From: CALCKW01 sp033852095
GTDB lineage: Bacteria > Pseudomonadota > Gammaproteobacteria > CALCKW01
DNA: 63,809 bases
Direction of reading: 5' to 3'
Assembly (NCBI GenBank): GCA_033852095.1
Contig: JAWSVD010000004.1
Location: 1-63,809, forward strand
A program made the translations under genes and the position numbers. Under the pieces are notes generated by a model, which saw nothing but the letters and a program-made list of their open reading frames with translations, was not told the origin of the DNA and ran no database searches. How positions within the stretch are numbered: position 1 is the stretch's first letter; each line of letters begins with the position of its first letter. This document shows, in pieces, positions 1 through 12,000 of the stretch.

Positions 1-2
1 CG

Positions 3-3000
3 ACCCCGGCGGACGACGGTTCTATCGCGCTGGATTTCCATTACGACGCCGATCGTTTTTCGGCGGCGCAAATCGAAACCCTGTCAGCGCAGTTGCTGAA
101 TCTTTTAGAGCGCATGACAGCAACTCAGAGCATGGCGGACTGGCTCACGCTGGACGCCGCGCAAACACAGCTATTGCAGACCTTGGGCGCCGGTGCTGAA
201 CGCGCTGTGGACAGCAAGGCAACGGTCGTCAGTGCATTTGAAGCGCGGGTGGACGCGAATCCGCAGGCACTGGCCCTGCAGCAAGGTGACGCGCAGCTGA
301 GCTTTGCCCAGCTGGACGCCATGGCCAATCACTACGCCCAGGCACTGATCGGCAGCGGTGTTGCCGCGGGTGATGTGGTGGCACTGCAATTTGAACGTGA
401 GCTCGGCTTGGTCGTGGCGCAGTTGGCCGTCAACAAAGCGGGCGCCGCATTTGTCTATCTGGATCCGGCCTTCCCGGAAGAGCGCCGCGCGGTGATAGCC
501 GCGGAGGCGGGCGCCAGATTCGCGCTTGTGGCCAATGACAGCCAAGTTGCGCCCGCGGGATTGCCATCCACCGTGTTGCTGGTGGACACATCGCTCACCG
601 CAGGGCGGCCAGCACTGGCTATAGACAGCTGTGCATTGATGTACATGATTTTCACCTCGGGTTCTACCGGCAAGCCGAAGGGTGTGATGCTGGAGCACTG
701 CTCTGTGCTCAACTACATGGGCTGGTTGCTCGACGAGCTGGAGCTGAGCCGTGACGACAAGGTCTTGCAATTCAGCTCGCTGAATTTCGACACCAGCATA
801 GAAGAGATATACGCGGCGCTGCTCAGTGGGGCGGCGCTTGTCTTGCGCGACGAAGACATGCTCAGCACGCCTGCGCGCTTCTGGCAGAGCATTGCTCAGA
901 TGGGCATCACGCTGCTCGACCTGCCCACGGCTTTTTGGCATGTGCTCACGGCCGACAGCGCTAATTTGGCATTGATTCCCGATAGCCTGCATCACATCAT
1001 TCTCGGAGGCGAGGCGGCCAAGGTCTCCGCCATCCAGACATGGCAATCGCAGGCGCCCTCAAAAATCAAACTGTGGAACACCTACGGCCCCACAGAGACC
1101 ACCATCGTGGTCACGGCACAGCGGCTCGACACGGAGCAAGTGCACGCTGGCCAAGCGGTGCCGATCGGAAGGGCAGTGGCGAATGCACAGTTGTGGGTGC
1201 TCGATGGCCAGCGCCGCTTGTTGCCGCGCGGCGTGCCCGGCACCTTGTACGTGGGCGGCGCGCCGCTGGCGCGTGGCTACGTCGGTCAGCCAGAACTCAC
1301 GGACGAGGTGTTTGTGAACAACCCCTTTGCCGAGGGCAAACTCTACAACACGGGTGACCGTGTGCGCTGGCGTGAGGACGGGGCGCTGGAGTACCTGGGT
1401 CGCAGCGACGCGCAGTTAAAAATTCGCGGTTACCGCATCGAACCAGGTGAAGTCGAGAGCGTACTCAACAGCGATGCAGCGGTAGCGCAGGTGGAAGTGT
1501 TGGCACAGCCGGGGCCGGGCAAAGATTTGGCGCTGGTCGCTTATGTGGTGCCACAGGAAGGCCAGAGTATCGATGCAGAGCAGCTGCGGGCGCAGGCGCG
1601 AGAGGCGCTGCCAGCGTACATGGTGCCGGCGGCCATCGTGGTGCTGGAGCAACTGCCCATCAACCACAACGGCAAGGTAGACAAGCGCGCACTGCCCGCT
1701 GTGGACTGGGCGGCGGCGAGTGCGGGTGCACCGCTTAGCCCCTTGCACACAGAGGCAGAGCGGACCATAGCGCAGCTGTGGTCCAGTGTGTTGGGCCGTG
1801 ATATCGAGAGCATTGGTGGCAACAGCAATTTCTTCGATCTGGGCGGTGATTCCTTGCTGGCGATGCAGCTCTTGGCGCGCATCAATCAGGAGCAGGGCGT
1901 CGAGCTCGGCCTGCGCGATTTGTACCACAGCAGCGAGCTCTCGGAGCTCGCTGAAATACTCAGCCGTGCGCCGCAAGCCGCAGCAGTCGTCAGTGTGCAG
2001 CGCGTGTCGCGCGATGGGGCACTGGTGTTGAGCTCGACGCAGCAACGGCTGTGGTTCTTGCAGCAATTGGACCCCAGCACCGGTATGTACAACCTGCCCA
2101 TGCGCCTGGAGTTCGACGGCGCACTGGACGTGGAGAAGATGCGCTCGGCGTTGAACGCCTTGGCACAGCGCCACGAGAGCCTGCGCACGCGATTCAGTTC
2201 ACAAAATGGCGAGGGCTTCGCGCTGATCGCCGCGACAGGCGAGTTGCCATTGGCGCTGCTTGATCTCAGCGCTGAGCCGGACGCCGCTGCTCTGTTGTCA
2301 AAATACGCCGTGCAAGAAGCGGGCAGACCCTTTGCACTCGACGGTGGCGAGCTGGTGCGCGCCACACTCTACAAGACGGCTGAAGATCGCCATACCTTGC
2401 TGCTGTGCGCGCACCACATCATCACCGACGGCTGGTCCATGAACCTGCTGGCCAGCGATTTCATCGCCGCCTACACCGCAGACGACGCGCAACCCCTGCC
2501 GCCCATCGATTTGCAATACGTCGACTACGCCGCGCACATGGCTCAGTCGACGGCGGCGCAAGACAACGCGCCACTGCTGGACTACTGGCGCGCTCAGCTC
2601 GGTGATTTGCCGGAGCTCTTGGAGCTGCCGACCGACCACCCCAGACCCCAGCAACCCGACGGCAAGGGCCGCGTGCACCGCTTCACCTTGTCCGCGGCAT
2701 TGACCACGCAGTTGCACAAGGCCGCGCGGCAAATGGGCGTGACACCCTACGCCGTGCTGCTCAGCGCCTACGGTGTGCTGTTGGCACGCCTGAGCGGACA
2801 GCCCGCCTTTGCCATTGGCACCGCGACGGCCAACCGTTCGCTGCCGGGCGCTGATGAGGTGGTTGGCTTCTTTGCCAATACGCTTGCGCTGCGCTTCGAC
2901 GCGATCGGCGAGCCACGCTTCAGTGAACTCTGTCAAAAGCAGCAAGAGACCTTGCTCGACGCCATGGAACACGAAGACTTACCCTTCGAGCGCTTGGTAG

Positions 3001-6000
3001 AAGCGCTGGTGCAAGAGCGAAATGAGAGTTACAGCCCGGTCTTCCAGACCATGTTTGTGTGGCAGAACACGCCGCAGCAAAACCAGCAGATCGACGGCCT
3101 GGAGGTGCGCAGTGAGCGCCTGGACAAAGGCGCTATTCAGTTTGATTTGGTGCTCGACATGGGCGAAGAGGACGGCGAGATCATCGCCATGCTGGAATAC
3201 CGCACCCAATTGTTCGAAGAAGCGACCATTGAGCGGCTCTCGCAATGGTTCAGCGAGTTGTTGCAACAGTCTTTAGACAATGTGGACGCGCCTGTGGGGC
3301 AGCTGCAGTTTGTGGCCGACCCCATTGCGGCTGTCAGCAAGCCGCTGGCGCTGCCCGACAAACGGGTGGATGCGATCCTCGACGGCCACGCCGAGGCTAG
3401 CCCCGAAGCAACGGCCATTCTGTTCGAAGCGGCCGACGGACAGCCGGTGCGCCTGAACTGGCGAGAGTACCGCCAGGGCGCGCAAGAGATGGCCCTGTAC
3501 CTGCAGAGCCGCGGCATCGGCCACGGCGACAAGGTGGTGCTCTGCAGTCAGCGCTGCCCCGAATTGATGGTCGCGATCTACGCCATCATGAAGGCGGGCG
3601 CGGTGTATGTGCCGCTCGACCCAGACTCCCCGCCAGAGCGCCAACAGGCGCTGCTGAAAAATTGCGGCGCCAAGATGCTGTTGACCCAGCGCAGCTTGCT
3701 GAGCAGCTTTTGCGCTGACGGCGAAGACGCCGGCGTCCAGAGTTTGTTCATCGATGAGGCCTTGCCGAGCGTTGACGTGGGTGCGGTGTTGCGTCTCAGT
3801 GATGACCCCTCCCTGCCCATTTACATTATTTACACCTCCGGCACCACGGGCACGCCCAAGGGCGTGGTCGTGCCACACCGCGGTGTGGCCAATATGGCGC
3901 TGGGCATGGCCGATGTGCTGGGCGTGGGAAATCAAGACAGCTTGCTGCAATTTGCGCCTTTCAACTTCGACGCATCCGCACTGCAGATATTCGTGCCGCT
4001 GTTGGTGGGTGGCTGCTCTGTGCTGCACCACAACCCGAAGAACTTGGGTGCGGCCGATTTCATGGATCTCTGTGAGAAACATCAGATCACCGTGCTCGAT
4101 CTGCCCGCCGCCCTGTGGCGTCAGTGGGTGGACACCATGGCAGAGCAAAACATGCGCATGGCGAGCAGCGTGCGCGTGTTCCTCACCGGCGGCGAGGCGG
4201 TTCCCTCGCGCTCCATGCGGGTCTGGGCGAATCTCTGTGATCAGGCGGTGGCGTTCCTGTCGTCATATGGTCCCACGGAAGCCTCAATCACTGCACTGGC
4301 TTACGTCAGTGACAGCGATCAAATGCGCCACATCGAAGACGCGGACCTGAACCTCGGTTCAGCGCTGCCCAACGTGGGCATTCATTTGCTGGATCTCTAC
4401 GGCCAGCCAGCAGCGCCGGGTGTTATCGGCGAAATTGCCATCAGTGGCCCCGGCGTGGCGCAGGGCTACCTGGATCTGGACGCGCAGACCGAAGCGGTGT
4501 TTGTCCACAGTGAGGCACTGCAGCAGCGTGTCTACCTGACCGGCGACTACGGCCGCCGCACCGCCAGCGGTGCGCTGGAGTTTCACGGTCGTCGTGACGC
4601 GCAGATCAAAATCCGCGGTTTCCGCATAGAACCCGCCGAGATAGAGGCGGCGCTGTTGGCGCACAATGACATCGCCGAGGCACTGGTGACCACCCAGCGC
4701 AGCGAAGATCAACGGCTGCACCTGATCTCCTACGCGGTGCTCAGCAAAGAGGCACTGGCGACTAGCGGCTCGATAGAGAGCTACGATGTGCACGCACTAA
4801 AACTGCAGCTGCAACAGAATTTGCCCGCGCACATGGTGCCTGCCGCCATACAGCTGTTGCCAGAATTTCCGCTCTTGCCCACGGGCAAGGTCAACCGCAA
4901 AGTGTTGGCTGTTGTGGACCTCGCCAAGTTGCACATGGCGAATTATGTGGCACCTGAGGGTGAGCAAGAGATCCAGTTGGCCGAACTCTGGCAGGCGCTG
5001 TTGAGCGTCGAGCAGGTGGGGCGGGACGACAACTTCTTCGAGCTCGGAGGGGATTCCATCCTCAGCTTGCAGCTGGTGGCACGCGCCAAGCAGCAGGGGC
5101 TGCATTTTGAAGTGCGCGATGTGTTCCAGCACCAGAGTTTGGCAGCCCTTGCCGGGGCCGCGGGCAGCGGCACAGTGGTATTGGCCGAGCAGGGCATGGT
5201 CAGTGGTGAGGCGGCGGTGTTGCCGCAGCAGCGGCTTGTGCTTGACGCCGAGCGCCTGACGCCACGCGTGTTGCGATTGAACTTCAGCGAGCCAGCCGAT
5301 GAGCAGGCCTTGAGTGCTGCACTGCAGGATTTGGTCGCTCAACACGACGCGCTGCGCACGAAGTTTGTGGCGCGTGACGGCGAGCGGCTGCAGATCATTT
5401 CCGCCGAAGCCGATCAGCACTTGATTCAACACGCCACGGCAGAGGATTTCGAACAGTACCTGGTCGAGCAGTCGGCGCAGGTCGCCGAACTGCAGGGGCC
5501 ATTGTTCCGTGCGCTTATCAGCGACACCTGCTGTGCGCTAATCGCACACCCTGCGCTGGTGGACAAAGGCAGCCTGCGTTTGCTGCTGGACGATCTGCAC
5601 ACGCTGTACAGTGCCCACGCAGCTGGCCGCACGCTCGAGCCATCTCAGAAGACGACCTCGGTGTTGCAATACAGCGCATGGTTGGCGGGACAGGGCAGTC
5701 CGTGGATCGGATCGCAGCGCGAATTTTGGCAGGGCACTGCGGCTGCCCACGCGGACACCCAAACTGAAGTCCAGGCCAAGCAGCGCATCGGCCAGCCAGC
5801 ATCACTGCGAGCGGAGCTGACTGACGTCATTGACACGGAAGCGCTGAGCGCCTATTCAAATTCGGCGGAAGAGATTCTGAGTGCCGCTTTTGTCCCAGCG
5901 TTGCAGCAGGCATTCGCTGCCGAGAGCGTTGTGCTGCACTTCTCATCCACCGGGCGCGACAAGCTGCCCGAAGAGATCGATCTGAGCCGCACAGTGGCCG

Positions 6001-9000
6001 CGCTGGAACAGTATTACCCTCAGTGTTTCAGTGCCGTTGCCAGCGCTCCGCGCGCTGCCATCATTGGCGCAAAGGAACAACTCCGTGCCGTGCCTGCAGT
6101 GATCACCCTGCCAGCGCAGGGGATGCAAACGGGCCAGCGCATTCTGCTGCAAGCAGCGGCCGGATCAATTGCGGACAGCGCACACGCGTGGCGTGTGTCC
6201 GGTGAGCTGACTCAGGATCAAGGTCTGCTGGAACGCTTTGATCTGGTGCTGACCTATGAAGCCTCGGACGCCGGTATCGAGCTGGATTTCCAGTACGACA
6301 GCGCGGTCTATGGCGCAGAGCAGATCCAGTCGCTCAGCGATGCCACGTCGATCTCATTGGCGAGTTTGCTGGCGCATTGTAAAAGCGTGCAGACGCGCGT
6401 GTTCACGTCCAGTGATTTTCCGCTGGCCGAGACCACACAGGATGAGCTGGATCAGCTGGTGCACAAATACCCTGGCATGGAGCGCATGTACGAAGCGTCT
6501 TTTGGCCAGGTAGGCATGTTGTTCCACTCCTTGTTAAGCCCAGAGAACGGTGCGTATCTGCTGCAGACCCAAGTGCGTTTGGGCGCGGATCTAAACACGC
6601 AATTGTTGCGCGATGCCTTTGCCGATCTGATACAGCGGCACCCGGTGCTGCGCAGCACTTTCGCCTGGGAGAACAGGGCGAAGCCACTGCAGCTGGTGCA
6701 CAGCTCTGTGCCCACACCCTGGTCTGAAGTGGATCTCAGCGGGGCAGCAGATTTCCCTGCAGCCTATGAAGAATTGTTAGAGCGTGACAGAATCGCGCCG
6801 ATGGATTTCGAGTCTGCGCCGTTGATGCGCTTGACCTTGGTGCAGCGCCCGGACGGCGAATACTCGCTGCTGTGGTTGATGCACCACGCCATCACCGACG
6901 GCTGGAGCACGCCGTTGTTGTACGACGATTTGCTGGCCTTCTACAACGCGCGGGTCGAACAGCGCGAAGCGCAGCTGCCGCCTGTTGTCTCCTATGAGCG
7001 TTATATCGCCTGGTTGCAGGGGCAGAGCGAAGAAGCCTCTAGGCAGCACTGGCTGCAGCAAGTGGGTGACTTCAGCGCCGCCACTGATTTGAACATCGGC
7101 GCCGGGCGCGCCGCTGAAACAGAGCAGATCGCCATCAGCCGCGCCACGCTGTCGGTGGATGAGCTGAACACCGTAGAAGCACTGGCGCGCGCGGAGCGTG
7201 TGACCATGAGTTCCCTGGTGCAGGGTGTCTGGGCCATTTTGCTGTCCAGGTACAGCGGCGGTGAAGATGTGCTGATGGGCGTCACCGTCTCGGGTCGTCC
7301 ACCGCAATTGCAGGGAGCGGAATCTATTGTCGGCATGTTCCTGAACGCGCTGCCGCTGCGCGCGCAGGTCGACGGGTCCGCGGATCTCTGGCAGTGGGTC
7401 AGGGATTTGCAGGCAAGGCACGCAGAGAACGACGCGCACAATACGCTGAATTTCCTCGACGTGCAGAAACTGAGCCGGATAGAGGTGGGGGAGCGACTCA
7501 CCGAGTCCATGCTTATCTTCCAGAACACCCCATTGGGTGAGGCCGTGGCGGCCGCGTCTGAGGGGGGCGGTTTTGCCGCTGGGCAGCACTTGCAACGATT
7601 GGTGCGAGACGTCCAGGGCTTCCAGAAGACCAACTACCCGATCACGGTGTTTGCCGAGATCATCGACGCAGAATTGCACATCAACATCCAGTATGATGCC
7701 GGCCGTTATCAAGCGGCGGAAATGGACGCATTGGCGCTTCGTTTGACGCAGTTGCTGAAGGGCGTGGCGAAGGCACAGTGCTTGGCTGATCTGAGCTTGC
7801 TCGATGACCGCGACACCGCGGCGCTGTTGTCAGACGCAGAGGGTCCGCGGCGGGATCACGGCGATGCACAGTCGGTGGTGGAGCTGTTCGAGCGCCAGTG
7901 CGCGCTGCAGCCCGAGGCCATCGCACTCTACGCGGCTGATCAGTCCTGCAGCTACGCTGAATTGCAGCGCCAGAGCAATCGACTCGCGGCCGAGCTGCTG
8001 CGTCGTGGTGTGGGTGGCGGCGACATCGTCGCGCTCTGCGCTGAGCGCAGCGTGGCGACAACCGCTGCCTTGCTGGCGATCCTCAAAACCGGCGCTGCCT
8101 TCCTGGCGCTGGACCCCAAATACCCTGTGGCGCGCTTGCAGTACATGCTGGAAGATTCATCCGCGGTCGCGCTGATCTACCAGCCCGGCATGACGGCGGA
8201 GCAACTGCTCAGTGTCGACATCGACCAGCTTGATCTGCAGGCCTTCCAAGCGGCTGATGACGGCTCCAGTTGTGCGGTGCCCCAGCCCGACATTGGGCCT
8301 GAGAGCCTGGCGTACCTGATCTACACCTCCGGTTCGACGGGGCAGCCCAAAGGCGTGCGTGCACTGCAGCGCGGCACCTTGAACCGCTTGCAGTGGATGT
8401 GGCGCGAAATGCCCTTTGCCGCCGGCGAAGTCATGGTGCAAAAGACGGCCCTGTCATTTGTAGATTCGGTGTGGGAAGTGTTTGGCCCCTTATTGCAAGG
8501 CGTGCCCTCGCTGGTGCTGGCGGAAGACAAGGTCCGCGACGTGACGGCCTTTGTAGATGCGCTGGCGCAACACCGCATCAGCCGGCTGGTGCTGGTGCCC
8601 ACCCTGCTGCGCGCCATGCTGGACATATGCCCCGACCTGGGCGAGCGATTGCCTGCGCTGAAACAGTGCATTTGCTCCGGCGAAGCCCTGAGCGGTGATC
8701 TGGTCGCAGATCTGCGCCGCGCTGCGCCGCAGCTGCGGTTGATCAACCTCTACGGTTCTTCGGAAGTGGCCGCAGACGTCACGGTTTTTGATACAGAGGA
8801 AATGTCTGAGCATGATCTGCTGCACGCCGCGCCCATCGGGCGTGCCATTGACAACAGCAGTGTCTATATCCTGGATGCACAGCTCAAGCCTGTGCCCGAA
8901 GGCCTGCCGGGTGAGCTCTACATCGGTGGGGCCAATCTGGCGGATGGCTACCACCGTCAGCCCGCGCTCACTGATGAAGCCTTTGTGCCGAACCCCTTTG

Positions 9001-12000
9001 GGGCCGGTAAATTGTTCCGCAGTCAGGATTGGGGCCGTCTAACAGACACGGGGAATATTGAATTTCTGGGGCGTCAAGACAGCCAGATAAAAATACGCGG
9101 CATGCGTGTGGAGCTGGCGGAGATCAGCGCCAAGTTGCGCTCCCTGCACGGTGTGGATGAGGCGGTTGTGATCAACCGCGCGCGCAGTAACGGCGATGCG
9201 CGCATCGTCAGTTACAGCACGGGCTCCACCGAGATGGACACACTGCGCACGCAGTTGGTGGATCTGCTGCCGGCACACATGGTGCCCAGCGCGATGGTGA
9301 GCCTGGATACTTTGCCGCTGCTGCCCAACGGCAAAATCGACAGGCAAGCGCTGCCTGACCCGGCTGATTCGGCTTTTGCCGCACAGACGGTCGACTACAT
9401 TGCGCCGACCAGCCCGAGTGAAAAAGCGCTGGTGGCGATATGGGCCGATGTTCTAGCCTTGGACGTGTCGAAGATCGGCACAGAGCACAATTATTTCCAG
9501 CTGGGCGGTGATTCGATCTCCAGTTTGCAAGTGGTGAGCCGGGCGAAATCCCAGGGTTATCAGCTGGAGGTTCGTGATGTGTTCACCACGGAGAACCTGC
9601 GAGAACTGGCCGCTGTGGCCAAGCTCAGCGATGCACAGCAGGCCGTGACGGGCTCTGTCGATCTGGGGGCATTCTGGCCTGTGCTCAGCCTGCGTGACTA
9701 CCAGCTCGTTGAAATACCTGTGTATAAAGAGTACACAGCAGAGCGCATGCAAGATTTGCTTGCGCGGTTGATGTCGCACCACGACATACTGCGGGGGCGT
9801 TTTATACGCGCCGAGGGTTCAACCCAGTTGCACATAGCCGCTGAACTTCCCGCAGGTGCCATTGTGAGCGCGGCGGCGTCAGAGCTGTCCGACAGCGCGG
9901 CCATGGAAAACGCCTTTTCCGCGCGTCTGTGCGGCGAGGGCCGCGTCAGCGCAATTGAGCTGCGAGCACACCCGCTGCTGCTTGATAACCTAAGCTGGCA
10001 GCTGATTGTTGCCGACTTGCAGCGCTTGATTGCCGCTGAGCCTCTGCCCGCCAAGACTCAGGCGGTCACCGAGCACCCGCTGTCCATTCCGCAGCAGAAA
10101 TTGGCGCTGCAGTCTGCGATAGAGCATCGCATCGAGGCGCCATGGGTTGCTTCACTGACGGGTGAGCAGGCCAAATTACTGCACGCCAGCGCTGAAGAGC
10201 TGGTCGCGGCGGCTCTGCTCAACAGCTACGCGCATTTTGAGTTGCCAGGCGCTGCGGCTGTGCGTGTCAGCGCGAGAGAGACCGGTGCCGAGCGCACTGC
10301 GCTCGCGCACACAGTTTTGCGTGATTTGCCCGCCAGTGGTGGGGGCAGTCTTGGTGATTTGCTTGCGGCTAAGTCAGCCGTGCGCGAAGCGTTTGCCGAG
10401 CAGGACGTACAGATGATCGTGCAGGTGGTGGGCGGGCCCGAGTGGTCAGACACGGCCATCAAGCACTCCGGCACGCCTCTGTGCGAGGGCGATCACGCCT
10501 TGCGTCTGGAAGTCGATCTGTACGCGCAGCAGTTGGTGATGCGCCTCTACGGTGCGGCGCCTGAGCGCGTTGAGTTCTTAGAGCAGGCGCTGCTGAAGTT
10601 TGCACTGGCGCTGCACCAGCTCTCCGATATCAAGTCGGAAGACTACTCCAGTGCCTACCTGCCCAGTGATTTCCCGCTGGCGAGTCTCGAGCCGCAGCAG
10701 TTGTCGGAGCTGCTGGTGCGCCAGCCACAGGCGCAGAACATATACCCCGCGGCACCGGGTCAAACCGGCATGGTGTTTCACGCCATGCTCGAGCCGGGCA
10801 ACGCTGTCTACACCTTGCATTCCACGGTTCGCCTGGCGGCGGGTGTGGACGTACAAGCCCTGCAGGCGGCCTTTGATCAACTGATCGAGCGGCACGCTAT
10901 CTTGCGCACCGCCTTTGATTGGCAGCAGCGCGAGGCAGCGCTGCAGGTGGTGCAGCGCCACGCGGTGATGCCTTTGGAGGTGTTGCAGTGGTCGGATCGC
11001 AGCGGCGATGACTTCGAGCGAGACATCACAGCTCTGAGTGCAGCGGACCAAGAGACACCGCTCGATGTGCGCGTGGCACCGTTGATGCGCGGCACGCTGG
11101 CGTTCAAACACGATGGCAGCGCCGTGTTGTTGTGGCTGGTTCACCACGCCATCACCGACGGTTGGTCACTGCCTATTTTGTACGGTGATCTGATCGCTTG
11201 TTACAACGAACAGATCGATCTGCCCGGCGAAGCGCTGCCGCCCAGCCCGGATTACGCGGATTATATGGCCTGGTTACACGCCCAGGACAGCGTGGCTGCG
11301 GCACAGTACTGGCGTGAGCAGCTGGCCGGCATGAGCAATGGCAGCGATCTGGTCGCAGGCGCTGGCGTGGACGCCGAGACGCACGAGATAGGCTCGTATA
11401 AGATGCAGCTGCCGAGCGCACTGGTGCAGCAGTTGCAGTCACGCGGACGCCGCGAGCAAGTCACCTTGAACACGGTCGTGCAGGGCGCATGGGCAGCGAT
11501 GCTCAGCCGTTACAATCAACAGCAAGAACAGCTGCTCGGTGTCACTGTGTCCGGTCGCCCGGCGGACCTCGCTGGCGTGGAGTCGATGGTGGGGCTCTTT
11601 GTCAACGTATTGCCGCTGCGCATCAATACCCGCGACAGCGATGATGTCTGGCCCTGGATGCGCCAGATTCAACAGACGCACCACAACAACGACCGTTATA
11701 ATTTTCTGCCTTTCGCCGAGATACAGCAGCTCAGTGAGTTTGCGGTGGGTGAGCGCCTCTGCGAGAGCATGATTGTCTTTCAGAACTACCCGGTGGACGA
11801 TCAGCTGATCTCCGCTGTCTCGCAAGAGGGCGGCGAAGAAAACAGGGCGCGTGAGCCGCTGCAGCGTTTGCTGAAAAGCATGGACGGGCATCAGACCACA
11901 AGCTACCCCATCACCTTGTTTGTGATCCCAGGTGAGGCTCAACTGGAGATCGAATTCCAGTACGACGAAGGGCGTTTCAGCCCTGCCATCATTGAAAGCA

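Noticed and set aside
171..1046. Long antisense frames inside the NRPS, such as this 291-codon minus-strand frame
   Set aside because: They lie opposite a well-conserved synthetase in GC-rich DNA and show no family resemblance; they are codon-bias shadows.
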